From assembly GCF_000505665.1 (NCBI RefSeq), contig NC_023033.1, positions 372,001 through 436,000 on the forward strand: a stretch of 64,000 bases of DNA, given 5' to 3'. A program made the translations under genes and the position numbers. The notes under the pieces were generated by a model. That model saw only the letters and a list, made by a program, of their open reading frames with translations, was not told the origin of the DNA and did no database searches. Shown piece after piece: positions 10,101 through 19,025 of this stretch. How positions within the stretch are numbered: position 1 is the first letter of the stretch; every line of letters begins with the position of its first letter. This stretch comes from Thermosynechococcus sp. NK55a. GTDB lineage: Bacteria > Cyanobacteriota > Cyanobacteriia > Thermosynechococcales > Thermosynechococcaceae.

Positions 10101-10406
10101 ATGATTTCCTCGCCCTCTCCGTTGACCACCACCGACCTCAATGCCCTGGCTGAACGTATCCGTATGGCAGCGGCCCAAGCCAATGGAAATGTCCATGATC
10201 TGTTGGCACTGCTGCGACTTTTAGAGCAATTGCACCGTGAAATTTGTGACAATCAGTTTCAGGCAGCGTTGCCCACCAATCGCCAAGCCCTCTATAAACT
10301 GCTGCGGGATATTGAAACCAATGGCGGCTGGCCCTACATTCCCCGTAGGCGTCTAGAGTCCTTTTTGGGGCTAGTTCAAGAGGCATCCGATCCCGATGAA
10401 TGTTGA
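10101..10406 (+). CDS. Hypothetical protein, first gene of a pair with the SpoIIM-like gene
   Basis: The 101-residue product has no signal peptide or membrane segment and looks mostly helical (ALAERIRMAAAQANGNVHDL, LLRLLEQLHREICDNQF). It ends in a basic and Pro-containing segment followed by an acidic tail. I do not recognise a family, although it looks like a cyanobacteria-only conserved protein. Its last 11 bases overlap the start of the SpoIIM-like gene in another frame, so the two are almost certainly translated from one message and may act together. The start ATG at 10101 is the only good candidate. Confidence 0.7.
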   Translation: MISSPSPLTTTDLNALAERIRMAAAQANGNVHDLLALLRLLEQLHREICDNQFQAALPTNRQALYKLLRDIETNGGWPYIPRRRLESFLGLVQEASDPDEC

Positions 10407-11373
10407 ACGCTGGCTAATCCGGCAGGAGCCCCAGTGGCTAGAGCTAGAACAACTGCTCAACCGTGCCGAAATTGAGGGAATTCAGGGCTGGTCAGCAGCG
10501 GAAATTCGCCGCCTCAGTCAGTTGTACCGCCTTGTCAGTGCTGATTTGGCGCGGGCAAAAACTCGCCGCCTAGGCAGTGGCATTGTCAACTATTTGCAGG
10601 GTCTCACCTTGCGAAGCTACAGTCAGATCTATCAGGGTCAGCACTCCCACGATGGGCGCAAGGTGTGGTGTTTTTTGCAGCGGGGCTTCCCGGCGGTTGT
10701 GCAGCAAACATGGGTCTATACGGCCTTGGCCTTGGGGGTGTTTCTGGTGGCCGCCGCGATCGCTTGGTGGTATGGGTGGCGCGATCGCCAGTTTTTGGAA
10801 CTGCTGGTGCCCCCAGACATCCTCTCCGTCGTGGAAAAGGAGGGCAAGCTGTGGATGGGATCAATTGTGGGGATTGAGCCCTTGGCCTCCAGTGCCATTC
10901 TGACGAATAACCTGAGTGTGGCTTTGGCAATGGTCGCGGGAGGCATCCTGGGCGGCCTGGGAACCCTCTACATCCTTTGGAACAACGGTCTGCACATTGG
11001 GGGGATCGCTGCCCTTGTGGCGCAAAACAACCTAGCGTATCCCTTTTGGGCGTTTGTCAGTCCCCATGGTGCCTTAGAGTTGCCCGCGATTTTTTTGGCG
11101 GGGGCGGCCGGTCTGTTGCTGGGGCAGGCAATTCTCTTGCCAGGGCGCTACCCTCGCCTTAGGGCCTTGAAACGCAATGGTGCCTTGGCGGCGCAACTCA
11201 TGTTTGGAATTGTGCCACTGCTGGTGATTGCGGCTATGATTGAGGGCTTTTGGTCGCCCAATCCGCTGATTCCCAACAGTGTGAAGTATCTTTCCGGTCT
11301 CGGTTTGTTTGCTGCTTTAGTGTTTTATTTGGCTTGGCCCATAGAGCGATCGCCCACAGGTGAGAGAAAATAG
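10396..11373 (+). CDS. Stage II sporulation protein M-like integral membrane protein (DUF95 family)
   Basis: The 325-residue product matches the SpoIIM/DUF95 family. It has a cytosolic N-terminus of about 100 residues with the typical WLELEQLLNRAE and LSQLYRLVSADLARAKT segments, then about six hydrophobic helices. They include WVYTALALGVFLVAAAIAWW, a glycine-rich GGILGGLGTLYILWNNGLHI, and the FVSPHGALELPAIFLAGAAG motif conserved in the family. SpoIIM itself acts in peptidoglycan remodelling during engulfment. Cyanobacteria do not sporulate, and here its role is unknown. It often pairs with RDD-type membrane proteins in other genomes, but none is nearby. The ATG start lies inside the preceding gene (11-base overlap). 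Confidence 0.85.
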   Translation: MNVERWLIRQEPQWLELEQLLNRAEIEGIQGWSAAEIRRLSQLYRLVSADLARAKTRRLGSGIVNYLQGLTLRSYSQIYQGQHSHDGRKVWCFLQRGFPAVVQQTWVYTALALGVFLVAAAIAWWYGWRDRQFLELLVPPDILSVVEKEGKLWMGSIVGIEPLASSAILTNNLSVALAMVAGGILGGLGTLYILWNNGLHIGGIAALVAQNNLAYPFWAFVSPHGALELPAIFLAGAAGLLLGQAILLPGRYPRLRALKRNGALAAQLMFGIVPLLVIAAMIEGFWSPNPLIPNSVKYLSGLGLFAALVFYLAWPIERSPTGERK

Positions 11374-11414
11374 AAAAATGCTTTATTGACGTTTAGGCCG
11401 ATCGCGAGAACACT

Positions 11415-13097
11415 ATGGCAGAAAATTGGCGCAGTCGCATCATTACAGAAGGCATTCAACGCACCCCCAACCGAGCCATGCTGCGAGCTGTGGGTTTTGG
11501 CGACGAGGATTTTAACAAGCCCATAGTTGGGGTGGCCAGTGCCCACAGCACAATTACTCCCTGCAATATGGGGATTGCTGCCCTTGCCAGTCGCGCCGAA
11601 GCAGGAATTCGTGCCGCGGGAGGGATGCCGCAGTTGTTTGGCACAATTACGGTCAGCGATGGTATTTCCATGGGCACTGAAGGGATGAAATACTCCTTGG
11701 TCTCGCGGGATGTGATTGCTGATTCGATTGAGACTGTCTGTAATGCCCAAAGTATGGATGGGGTGCTGGCGATCGGTGGCTGTGACAAGAATATGCCCGG
11801 CGCGATGATTGCCATGGCACGGATGAACATTCCGGCCATTTTTGTCTATGGGGGTACGATTAAGCCCGGTCATTGGCAGGGTCAAGACCTTACGGTTGTC
11901 AGCGCCTTTGAAGCCGTGGGTCAGTTTAGTGCCGGCAAAATGGATGAAGCAACGCTCCATGCCATTGAACACCATGCCTGTCCGGGGGCAGGTTCCTGTG
12001 GCGGAATGTTCACAGCAAATACAATGTCCTCGGCTTTTGAGGCAATGGGCATGAGTTTAATGTATTCCTCAACGATGACGGCGGAGGATGCCGAAAAAGC
12101 TGACAGTACTGAGTTGGCGGGCAAGGTGCTAGTGGAGGCAATCCGCAAAAATATCCGCCCCCGTGACATTATTACCCGCAAATCCATTGAAAATGCCATC
12201 AGTGTGATTATGGCTGTGGGGGGATCCACAAATGCAGTGCTGCATTTTCTGGCGATCGCCCACAGTGCCGAGGTCCCCTTGACCATTGATGATTTTGAAA
12301 CCATTCGCCAGCGGGTGCCCGTCCTTTGCGACCTCAAGCCCTCGGGTAAATACGTCACTGCGGATCTACATCGGGCAGGGGGCATTCCCCAAGTCATGAA
12401 AATGCTCTTCAATGCCGGATTGCTCCACGGGGATTGCCTAACGATTACTGGAGAAACCATTGCCGAGCGGCTGCGGGATGTGCCCGATACCCCCGACCCC
12501 AACCAAGATGTGATTCGTCCTTTTGATCAACCTTTGTATGCCACGGGTCACCTGGCCATTCTCAAGGGCAATTTAGCCAGCGAGGGTGCTGTGGCCAAAA
12601 TCTCCGGGGTGAAAAATCCCCAAATTACCGGGCCTGCCCGCGTCTTTGACTCCGAGGAAGCCTGCCTTGACGCCATTCTGGCGGGCAAGATCAACCCCGG
12701 CGATGTCATTGTCATTCGCTATGAAGGCCCCGTCGGTGGTCCGGGGATGCGGGAAATGCTGGCTCCCACCTCTGCCATTATTGGCGCGGGTTTAGGGGAT
12801 AGTGTTGGCCTCATTACCGATGGTCGCTTTTCGGGAGGCACCTATGGCATGGTCGTCGGTCATGTGGCGCCGGAAGCGGCAGTTGGTGGGACGATCGCCC
12901 TTGTGGAGGAGGGAGACTCGATTACCATTGATGCCCATCGGCGGCTCCTACAACTCAATGTCAGTGAGGAAGAACTGGCGGCGCGGCGGGCTAAATGGCA
13001 GCCCCCTGCCCCTCGCTATACCCGTGGTGTGTTGGCCAAATATGCCAAACTAGTGTCTTCGAGTAGCCTGGGGGCGGTGACTGATCGCTTTGTCTAG
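11415..13097 (+). CDS. ilvD: Dihydroxy-acid dehydratase
   Basis: IlvD dehydrates 2,3-dihydroxy-isovalerate and -methylvalerate to the 2-oxo acids in valine and isoleucine synthesis, using an Fe-S cluster and Mg. The 560-residue product has the three cluster-type cysteines: TITPC (about 50), GGCDKNMPG (about 123) and [10 protein letters not shown] (about 195). It also has the C-terminal [12 protein letters not shown] and [16 protein letters not shown] signatures. Length is typical of the cyanobacterial and plant form. The ATG at 11415 follows the SpoIIM-like gene by about 40 bases. Its stop shares CTAG (13094-13097) with the convergent cobK stop. Confidence 0.98.
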   Translation: MAENWRSRIITEGIQRTPNRAMLRAVGFGDEDFNKPIVGVASAHSTITPCNMGIAALASRAEAGIRAAGGMPQLFGTITVSDGISMGTEGMKYSLVSRDVIADSIETVCNAQSMDGVLAIGGCDKNMPGAMIAMARMNIPAIFVYGGTIKPGHWQGQDLTVVSAFEAVGQFSAGKMDEATLHAIEHHACPGAGSCGGMFTANTMSSAFEAMGMSLMYSSTMTAEDAEKADSTELAGKVLVEAIRKNIRPRDIITRKSIENAISVIMAVGGSTNAVLHFLAIAHSAEVPLTIDDFETIRQRVPVLCDLKPSGKYVTADLHRAGGIPQVMKMLFNAGLLHGDCLTITGETIAERLRDVPDTPDPNQDVIRPFDQPLYATGHLAILKGNLASEGAVAKISGVKNPQITGPARVFDSEEACLDAILAGKINPGDVIVIRYEGPVGGPGMREMLAPTSAIIGAGLGDSVGLITDGRFSGGTYGMVVGHVAPEAAVGGTIALVEEGDSITIDAHRRLLQLNVSEEELAARRAKWQPPAPRYTRGVLAKYAKLVSSSSLGAVTDRFV

Positions 13098-13864
13098 GAA
13101 CGAGACAGTTCTTGCAAAAGTTCTTGCAAAAAGGCCTCGATGCCAGCGCGATCGCTCGTTTGCCGGGGATAAACCATGGGCGGACGTTGCAGTGTAATCA
13201 GCTTCACCTGCAGTTCCTGGGCAAGGGTTTGCTTGATCTGCTCACTCGCGGTACCCGAGGCCTTGGTGACCACCGTTGTAATTTGCCACTGTTGCCAGAG
13301 GGCACGCTCTAGCTCCCGCGACACAGGGGGGAAAATGGCAACTAACCGCTGGCGATCGAACCCCACCGCCAAGGCAGTTTCTAAGGCTGTCACCGTGGGC
13401 AGAATCCGCGCAAAGAGGGTCGCCTGCCCCTGAAGGGGCGCAAAGGCCGCTAAATGCTTGACCCCTAGGGTCAGCAATACCCGCTCACCCACCAAGAGAT
13501 TGCTGCACAGCAGGGATGGCAAATCCGTAACCAGACCAGTTGTGTGGGCAGACTCTGGGCGTTCAAAGCGCAGGTAGGGTAACCTCAGCTCTTGGCTTAT
13601 GGCCACAGCCAGGGTAGAAATTTCCACCGCAAAGGGGTGGGAGGCATCTACAACTGCTTGAATAGAGCACTGCCGGATAAACTCACGGGCGCCCTGGGGG
13701 GTAAAGCGCTCAACATGGCAGTGTAGGAGGGGATGGGGGGCATAGAGATGGCAGGCCTCAGGGGTAGTCACGGTTACCCAGCAGCGGATGCCATAGCCAA
13801 CGATGCACTCAGTAATCCAGCGGCTCTCTTGAGTACCGCCAATTAACCACAGGGAGAAAGCCAC
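13094..13864 (-). CDS. cobK: Precorrin-6A reductase (CobK/CbiJ)
   Basis: CobK/CbiJ reduces the macrocycle of precorrin-6A (or its cobalt form) with NADPH in corrin synthesis. The 256 residues begin with the family dinucleotide-binding start [14 protein letters not shown]. Further signatures are [13 protein letters not shown] (about 71-83), [22 protein letters not shown] and a C-terminal [16 protein letters not shown]. Length is standard. It sits two bases after the small membrane-protein gene and at the end of a likely minus-strand operon with the aldo/keto reductase. cbiC and B12-dependent metH elsewhere in the window are in the same pathway, so corrin genes are dispersed rather than clustered. 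Confidence 0.9.
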   Translation of the reverse strand: MAFSLWLIGGTQESRWITECIVGYGIRCWVTVTTPEACHLYAPHPLLHCHVERFTPQGAREFIRQCSIQAVVDASHPFAVEISTLAVAISQELRLPYLRFERPESAHTTGLVTDLPSLLCSNLLVGERVLLTLGVKHLAAFAPLQGQATLFARILPTVTALETALAVGFDRQRLVAIFPPVSRELERALWQQWQITTVVTKASGTASEQIKQTLAQELQVKLITLQRPPMVYPRQTSDRAGIEAFLQELLQELSRS

Positions 13865-13866
13865 AC

Positions 13867-14043
13867 CTATCCTAGGAGGGCACGGCGAAAGTTCTGACGG
13901 TAGGACTTATTCAACAGCAGCGGCAACCAGAGCACACTGAGGACAAAGCGGGATTGGGTGTAGTAGGTGCGATGAAAACCCTGCCAAAAGCGCAGTGCAA
14001 TAAGGAGGTAGAGGACAATAATGGCAAAACCAAGGAGTTCCAT
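13867..14043 (-). CDS. Small single-helix membrane protein, cyanobacterial
   Basis: The 58-residue product starts with a hydrophobic helix (LLGFAIIVLYLLIALRF, about 3-19) followed by a basic, aromatic tail with LPLLLNKSYRQNFRRAL. A single membrane span with a cytosolic tail is the simplest reading. No family name comes to mind and the function is unknown. The ATG at 14043 gives the cleanest start. A GTG two codons upstream is possible. It lies 21 bases after the aldo/keto reductase gene and two bases before cobK, so it is almost certainly cotranscribed with both. Confidence 0.7.
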   Translation of the reverse strand: MELLGFAIIVLYLLIALRFWQGFHRTYYTQSRFVLSVLWLPLLLNKSYRQNFRRALLG

Positions 14044-14064
14044 AAACACAGCGCTGAATCTGAA

Positions 14065-15027
14065 CTACCACTTCCACATTACTGGATTCTTTGGGTCCAA
14101 GGTGGCAATGACTGGCTGGCTAATTTCATCCAGCATGGCCAAGATGGACCTATCCAACTGCAGATCCGCCGCTTTGATATTTTCCAGGACTTGTTCTGGA
14201 TGGCGGGCACCGACAATGGCACAGGTTTGGGGCTGATGCAGGAGCCAAGCCAATGCCAAGTTCCCTACCGTTGTGCCTAAACTGGTGGCAATGGGTTTCA
14301 TCAACTCAATCGCTTCAAGGGCACGGGCATAGGTTTCCCCTTGAAAGAGTTGGTTTTTAGAGCGGTTATCTTCGGGTTCAAACTGGTGACCCGGACCAAA
14401 GCGCCCCGTCAGCAGCCCTTGGGCAAGGGGCGAGTAGGCCAAAACCGTCATCTCATGCTCAATACAAAAAGGAATTAATTCTGCTTCTGCCCAGCGCCAA
14501 AAGAGGGAATAAGGGGGCTGGACGCTCTCAATGCGCCCATACTGCATTGCCTCAGCCAGTTGGGCACGGGAGAAGTTGGAGACACCAATAGCACGAATTT
14601 TGCCGGCAGCTTGCAACTCCACCATCGCCTGCATGGTTTCCTCAATGGGCACGATTTCTGAGCCAAAGGAACCGGCGGGCCAGTGGATTTGGTAGAGATC
14701 AATGTAGTCGGTGTTGAGGTTACGGAGCGATCGCTCGCAGGCGGCAATCACGTCTTTGTAGCGCAAGTGGTTGGCGAAGACTTTCGTCGCATAGACACAG
14801 CGATCGCGCAAGTCTCCCACGGCTGCAGCCACAATCCGCTCTGAATGACCCTCCCCATAGACTTCAGCCGTATCAATGGTGGTCATCCCTGCTTCGACAG
14901 CAGCACGAATGGTGCGAATGGACTCTTCATCTTCAATGCCAACCCACCAACGTTTGCCCGCTTGCCACGTGCCAAGAATCAGGGGTGTGATTTGAATCTC
15001 TGTGCGACCAAGGGAACGGGTTTGCAT
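14065..15027 (-). CDS. Aldo/keto reductase
   Basis: This 320-residue TIM-barrel oxidoreductase is NADPH-dependent by family. It shows the catalytic tetrad of the superfamily: Asp near 52 and Tyr near 57 (TIDTAEVYGEGHSE), Lys near 82 (ATKV) and His near 115 (YQIHWP). Other family signatures are GVSNFSRAQL, LAYSPLAQGLLTGRF and the cofactor-binding AIVGARHPEQVLEN near the C-terminus. It resembles general AKRs that reduce aldehydes and ketones. The physiological substrate cannot be inferred. It is the first gene of a probable operon with the small membrane protein and cobK. A 206-base spacer upstream, with nothing else recognisable, should hold its promoter. Confidence 0.93.
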   Translation of the reverse strand: MQTRSLGRTEIQITPLILGTWQAGKRWWVGIEDEESIRTIRAAVEAGMTTIDTAEVYGEGHSERIVAAAVGDLRDRCVYATKVFANHLRYKDVIAACERSLRNLNTDYIDLYQIHWPAGSFGSEIVPIEETMQAMVELQAAGKIRAIGVSNFSRAQLAEAMQYGRIESVQPPYSLFWRWAEAELIPFCIEHEMTVLAYSPLAQGLLTGRFGPGHQFEPEDNRSKNQLFQGETYARALEAIELMKPIATSLGTTVGNLALAWLLHQPQTCAIVGARHPEQVLENIKAADLQLDRSILAMLDEISQPVIATLDPKNPVMWKW

Positions 15028-15233
15028 ACCATCATTGAATCAGCCCAACAGTAGGAGTTTTGGGGGGATAGGGTGAATGGTGTAACAAGTTGATGATGTA
15101 GTTGCCCCGAACTGTAGTAATGACAATCCTGTTGTGCAAAACTCCATCGTCACTCTACCGCGATCCGCACTTTCCTGCAACTGATAGAGCTTTTTCAGGG
15201 ACTAGTGGTGGGGGCTAAAAGCCGCTCATCGTT

Positions 15234-15782
15234 CTAACGGCTCAAGAAAATGACCATTGTGCTGCCATAGGTTTTAATGCGTTGCTGCTGCCAGCCGATC
15301 GCCAGAATCGCCTCTAAATCTGGTGGATTTTTTGTGCGACACTCAACGGCAATTTCCCCCTTAGGACTGAGACGCTCCTCCTGCCAAAGCAACTGGAGAA
15401 CGGGTAGATATAAATCACTATTGTAGGGGGGGTCAAAGTAAATAAACTCAAACTGGAGAATAGGGACTTGAGGCAGCTTCTGGCGCACATCCCCCCGCAA
15501 AACCAGGGTGTGCTGATGGGGTTGGGCAAGGGCTGACCAGTTTTCACGGATGACTTGGCAGGCTTGGGGAGACTGTTCAATACCAACCACCCACTGGGCA
15601 CCGCGCAGTAGGGCTTCCGCCCCCATTGCACCGGTACCAGCACACAAATCTAGCCAGCCACATCCTTGGAGGCGACCCTGCCAGATATTGAAAATCGCTT
15701 GGCGAACTTTGGCACTTGTGGGACGGGTACTGTGACCGGGAAGGGTTTTGAGCGATCGCTGGCCCGAAATTCGCAAAGGCAT
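15234..15782 (-). CDS. rsmD: 16S rRNA (guanine(966)-N(2))-methyltransferase RsmD
   Basis: RsmD methylates G966 of 16S rRNA at N2 during 30S assembly. The 182 residues show the family N-terminus MPLRISGQRSLKTLPG, then TRPTSAKVRQAIFNIW, the SAM-binding LDLCAGTGAMGAEAL (about 44-58) and the catalytic DPPYN motif (about 117). The start ATG at 15782 is 25 bases downstream of a strong hairpin followed by a T-run (15807-15854), so transcription from further upstream would have to pass a terminator-like structure to reach the gene. This suggests either a very close promoter or attenuation. Confidence 0.93.
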   Translation of the reverse strand: MPLRISGQRSLKTLPGHSTRPTSAKVRQAIFNIWQGRLQGCGWLDLCAGTGAMGAEALLRGAQWVVGIEQSPQACQVIRENWSALAQPHQHTLVLRGDVRQKLPQVPILQFEFIYFDPPYNSDLYLPVLQLLWQEERLSPKGEIAVECRTKNPPDLEAILAIGWQQQRIKTYGSTMVIFLSR

Positions 15783-15806
15783 ATTTTTAAGGTAACGGCT
15801 TTAGCC

Positions 15807-15854
15807 CAAAATAAAAAGCCCTAGGAGTCTTGCCGTGTTTCGACCCTAGGACTT
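15807..15854 (-). terminator. Intrinsic terminator-like hairpin just upstream of rsmD
   Basis: Arms at 15816-15829 and 15842-15854 pair over about 12 positions around CCTAGG, with one mismatch, one bulge and a 12-base loop. On the minus strand the stem is followed by TTTTTATTTT, the layout of an intrinsic terminator. On the plus strand a weaker TTTTGTTT follows, so it might work both ways. There is no complete gene upstream on either strand that it would obviously serve, which is why an attenuator role for rsmD is worth considering. Confidence 0.65.
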
Positions 15855-16643
15855 TTGTTTGCGAATCACTCCTCACTAACTCAACAATACTCTGAGGGTC
15901 TGGGAACCTGTAGAGCGGCACATGACACTTTCTCAAGTGACACCTGTTTTCTAGGGGGAGGGTGCTGACTTCATTGTCGTGGCTGCTTTGATTTGGACAC
16001 AGTGGTCAGTGACCCGATCCATCAGCTCCATCAGCAAAAGACTCTACTGCGCCAACCCAACCATTCAGTTTGATTCAGGCAAAACACTGTTGTTCCTCCA
16101 GAGAACCAACGCCCGCGTTGGTAAGAATTTAATATCTCAAATAAGATAATTAAACTTATAACAAGTCTTTTAATGAAATTAAAAATCTCATAAGAGATAC
16201 TCTTCGGGAAGGGGCCAAAGGAATCGGAACAGGAGGGCCTGGCTGGCGGACTAGAGCTGTCTTAGGGGTAGGGACCCAAACGAATCAAGGCAAACCCTCG
16301 ATCTAAGGTGATCTCAAACTCTGAGCCCCCTTGAGAGGGGGGATGCTCTTCTGCCTTCGCGGTCGGTTATCCTGCTGAAGCTGTACTGCCTTGAGCTCCG
16401 CTGTAGAGGCAGGAGCCGGCGATCGTAAGAGAGTCTAAAGCAGCGCATCTGACGTGCTTGACTGATCTCGGTTGACCGATTGTGGGTGCCGCAATAGAGC
16501 AAATTTCTCAAAGCTTTTCCTAGAGCGAGTTTTAGCTGCCCTGACTCGAATAATGGACTAAAGTTGGCCTAAATTTCCTTGCTGCACAATCTCCCCTGCT
16601 CAATTGAGGAAAAAGCCAGCAAATGCTATCTTAGATAAGTTGT
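15855..16643. other. Gene-poor spacer with an AT-rich island and small hairpins
   Basis: This spacer between the rsmD terminator and tRNA-Pro holds no recognisable protein gene. It has an AT-rich patch at about 16122-16200, a perfect six-pair hairpin (16106-16121, CCAACG/CGTTGG) and a five-pair hairpin at 15926-15939. On the minus strand a GGAGG site precedes a very short open frame (16031-16087). Together with the terminator at 15807-15854 this would fit a minus-strand untranslated leader or small RNA of about 280-320 bases starting in the AT-rich patch. The rest (16200-16640) shows nothing I can support. Confidence 0.4.
16031..16087 (-). CDS. Possible 18-residue leader peptide upstream of rsmD
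   Basis: A GTG at 16087 is preceded at seven bases by a full GGAGG (16095-16099 on the minus strand) and opens 18 codons reading MFCLNQTEWLGWRSRVFC before TGA. The ribosome-binding site lies in an imperfect hairpin. It lies upstream of the terminator and rsmD in the same orientation, the arrangement of a leader peptide, but nothing proves expression. A chance match is quite possible at this length. Confidence 0.22.
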   Translation of the reverse strand: MFCLNQTEWLGWRSRVFC

Positions 16644-16717
<74 letters not shown>

Positions 16718-16774
16718 TCGGTCAGCACACAACTGTTAAGATAGGTAAGAAATACCCTAGGATTGTGTTGTGCT

Positions 16775-17428
16775 ATGACCTCGGCTGCATCCTCAGTTGC
16801 CCGTTCTGATTTAGCAGAATTGCGTCGTCTCAAGTCTCTCTTGCCGCCAGAGCTGCAAAGCTGGGTGATGATCGAACCAGCAAGTGGGGTGAATCCTCCC
16901 CTCATTACCTGCGAGGAAATTGGCAAGGATGAGGTGGAAATTCAAATTGATTTAGCACGTTGGGATCAATTGGCCAAGGATCAGCGCAACCTCCTCTTTT
17001 GGCACGAGGTTGCCCGCATTCAAAATGACACGATTCCTCGCGATGGCTGGGAAATGGCGGCACTGGCGATTGGCCTGGGGGGTGCCGTGGGAGAACTTTG
17101 GGTACAGGATGGCTTGCTGCTGCTCCTTGCCCTTGGGCTGTGTGGCTTTTCGGGCTGGCGGCTTTACCAGCGCAATAATGGCGAAAAGGTTCTCAAGGAA
17201 GCTATTGCCGCTGATGAGCGAGCGATCGCCCTCGCCACCCGCTTCGGCTATGAATTGCCCAATGCCTACAAAAGTCTTGGCAGTGCCCTCAAGCTTTTGA
17301 TCGAGCAGGCCCCCAATCGCCGCCAACGCAAACGCTATGAGCTGCGTCTGCAGGCCCTGAAGAAGAGCGCGGCTAAGGCCAAGGCTCGCATGCAGGCCAT
17401 GCAAAACGACACTCCAGCAGGCTCCTAG
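16775..17428 (+). CDS. DUF3318-type cyanobacterial membrane protein
   Basis: The product (217 residues from the ATG at 16775) matches the cyanobacteria-restricted DUF3318 family. It starts with a soluble part containing [19 protein letters not shown], then a [20 protein letters not shown] segment. A hydrophobic pair follows (about 107-145: [15 protein letters not shown] and [15 protein letters not shown]), then a basic coiled-coil-like tail rich in Lys, Arg and Ala. The HEVARIQ motif recalls the HExxH-like helix of zinc proteins, but the second His is missing, so I do not claim catalysis. Its function is unknown. The next small membrane-protein gene starts three bases after the stop, which indicates an operon. 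Confidence 0.82.
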   Translation: MTSAASSVARSDLAELRRLKSLLPPELQSWVMIEPASGVNPPLITCEEIGKDEVEIQIDLARWDQLAKDQRNLLFWHEVARIQNDTIPRDGWEMAALAIGLGGAVGELWVQDGLLLLLALGLCGFSGWRLYQRNNGEKVLKEAIAADERAIALATRFGYELPNAYKSLGSALKLLIEQAPNRRQRKRYELRLQALKKSAAKAKARMQAMQNDTPAGS

Positions 17429-17430
17429 TC

Positions 17431-17649
17431 ATGGCTCGCCCAAAACGCCAACGGCTGCTGCCAATAATCATTCTCCTGTGGACAGTGGCCAGTCTAGGAT
17501 TTATGGCCCAGTGGGATTTACATCCAGTGCTGCGGTACTATGGCTGGGTCTTTACGGCTCAAATTGCCTTTTTGCTTTTCTTCTTGCCGCAGATGGGACG
17601 ACAGCTCAGGGGTGTCCAACGCTCCCAAGGGAATGACAGTCTTCCCTAA
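17431..17649 (+). CDS. Small two-helix membrane protein
   Basis: The 72-residue product has a basic N-terminus (MARPKRQRLL), two hydrophobic segments (about 9-27 and 37-55) and a basic tail, so it probably spans the membrane twice with both ends in the cytosol. I do not recognise it. It follows the DUF3318 gene by three bases and is probably its partner. It is convergent with isiA, and the isiA terminator lies between them. Confidence 0.68.
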   Translation: MARPKRQRLLPIIILLWTVASLGFMAQWDLHPVLRYYGWVFTAQIAFLLFFLPQMGRQLRGVQRSQGNDSLP

Positions 17650-17657
17650 GTGACGCC

Positions 17658-17684
17658 AAAAAACCTCGATCAGGACGATCGAGG
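17658..17684 (-). terminator. Intrinsic terminator of isiA
   Basis: An eight-pair perfect stem, CCTCGATC (17664-17671) with GATCGAGG (17677-17684) and a five-base loop, is followed on the minus strand by TTTTTT (17658-17663). It lies about 33 bases beyond the isiA stop codon and is correctly oriented to end that transcript. Confidence 0.88.
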
Positions 17685-17716
17685 GTAGGAGGGTAGCTAA
17701 CAGGAATTTATTGAAA

Positions 17717-18793
17717 TTAATTTTCAATAGCTGGACTGAGAAAAGTTTCCAACTCCTTGAAATTAAATCCCATGGCTCGCAGGGCGTGCCAAAGGTGACC
17801 CTGTAGGAAGAAAAAAGCAAGGAAGAAGTGGGCATTGGCTAGCCACGCACGGGGAGTATGTTGGCCAAGGGGCAATTCAATGGTGTCTGCGAAGTAGGGC
17901 GCAATTCCCAGCTTGACTTCTAGGGGTGGTCCATAAAACGCGACCGGATAGGCGAGTGTATTCACTGCACAGAAGTAGGCGGCCACAAACCCCGCCAAGG
18001 CAATTCCCCCAAGTGAATAGGAGAGAATTGCTTCAGCATTAAACATCAGCACCTTCCGTGCCCAAGCCAACGGCGGTACAAGAATGTGCCAAATGCCACC
18101 TGCAATTAGCAAAATGGCAATGTAGATATGCCCTCCCACTAGGTCTTCCAAACTATTAATGCTGGCAAAGTGGGTTTGGTAGCCATAGATAACAAAGGGA
18201 TCCAACGTGGGCTGCGCTACAAGGCGTACCGTTTGCAAATTGGCATCGTACAACCCACCCCAGATGGTTGCTTTGAGAACCAACAGCAGGGCACCGAACC
18301 CCAAAAAGAGCAGATGATGTCCTAAAATAATGCCCAGTTGTTTTGGATCATCCCAGCGGAAGTGGAAGCGACGGGCCCGACCAGTGGCTGTACTGAGATC
18401 ATGGGGGGCACGAAAGGTATGAAAGAGCGCACCGGCCCCTAGGACAGCAGAGGAAATCAGATGCACTGCCCCAATCACAAAGTAGGGGTACAAATCCACC
18501 ACTTTACCCTCCTCGCCGATGCCAAACCCCAAGGTTGCTAGATGGGGCAGCAAAATCAGGCCCTGTTCTCCCATAGGCAGATTGGGGTTGTATTGGGAAA
18601 TTTCGTAAAGCGTAAAGGCGCCGGCCCAGAATACGGTCAGAGCTGCCTGTGCCACATGGGCGGCAATGAATAACCCTGAGAGGTTTACAAATCGGGCATT
18701 ACCGGCCCACCAATCATACTTGACGTTGGCTTGACCGTAGGTTTGTAAGCCGGCAGCCATCACAGGGGTTGGAGATTCACTGGCGATCGCCAT
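17717..18793 (-). CDS. isiA: Iron-stress chlorophyll-binding antenna protein IsiA (CP43')
   Basis: IsiA is a six-helix chlorophyll-a protein related to CP43 that forms rings around photosystem I in the thylakoid membrane under iron limitation. The 358-residue product has the family start [20 protein letters not shown], repeated His-containing helices ([69 protein letters not shown]) and the ending [21 protein letters not shown]. It lacks the large lumenal loop of true CP43, which fits IsiA/Pcb. The ATG at 18793 follows an excellent GGAGG site. Unlike in many cyanobacteria, no flavodoxin gene (isiB) follows. A terminator comes directly after the stop. Promoter motifs upstream resemble Fur-controlled iron promoters. 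Confidence 0.95.
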   Translation of the reverse strand: MAIASESPTPVMAAGLQTYGQANVKYDWWAGNARFVNLSGLFIAAHVAQAALTVFWAGAFTLYEISQYNPNLPMGEQGLILLPHLATLGFGIGEEGKVVDLYPYFVIGAVHLISSAVLGAGALFHTFRAPHDLSTATGRARRFHFRWDDPKQLGIILGHHLLFLGFGALLLVLKATIWGGLYDANLQTVRLVAQPTLDPFVIYGYQTHFASINSLEDLVGGHIYIAILLIAGGIWHILVPPLAWARKVLMFNAEAILSYSLGGIALAGFVAAYFCAVNTLAYPVAFYGPPLEVKLGIAPYFADTIELPLGQHTPRAWLANAHFFLAFFFLQGHLWHALRAMGFNFKELETFLSPAIEN

Positions 18794-18842
18794 CCTGTCC
18801 TCCTTTGTTGATAAATAGATTGGACGTCAATATTGGGATTTA

Positions 18843-18902
18843 TTGAGCATTAATCTCAACAAACCCAGGTCTACTATAGCAGGTTTATTGAGAATTAGTA
18901 GC
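18843..18902 (-). promoter_or_regulatory. isiA promoter region with candidate Fur sites
   Basis: On the minus strand a TATAGT (18878-18873) makes a good -10 element, predicting a start near 18866 and a leader of about 70 bases. A 17-base inverted repeat, TTGAG(N7)CTCAA at 18843-18859, lies just downstream of that start. A second related element, reading ATTCTCAATAAA on the minus strand, lies at about 18884-18896, upstream of the -10. Both resemble halves of the cyanobacterial Fur box (GAGAAT/ATTCTC type). Repression by Fur with iron would be expected from established isiA biology. The exact sites here are inference. Confidence 0.6.
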
Positions 18903-19025
18903 ATCTAACAAGAATGCAAATATAAAGATATGTAACTAATGGCTAGGGGCATTCTCCTTTCAGAAGGTTGAGCAATAGGCAGGTAAGGCAGTAGAGTAGT
19001 AGCGACAGGTACTTGGCGGTTAGGT

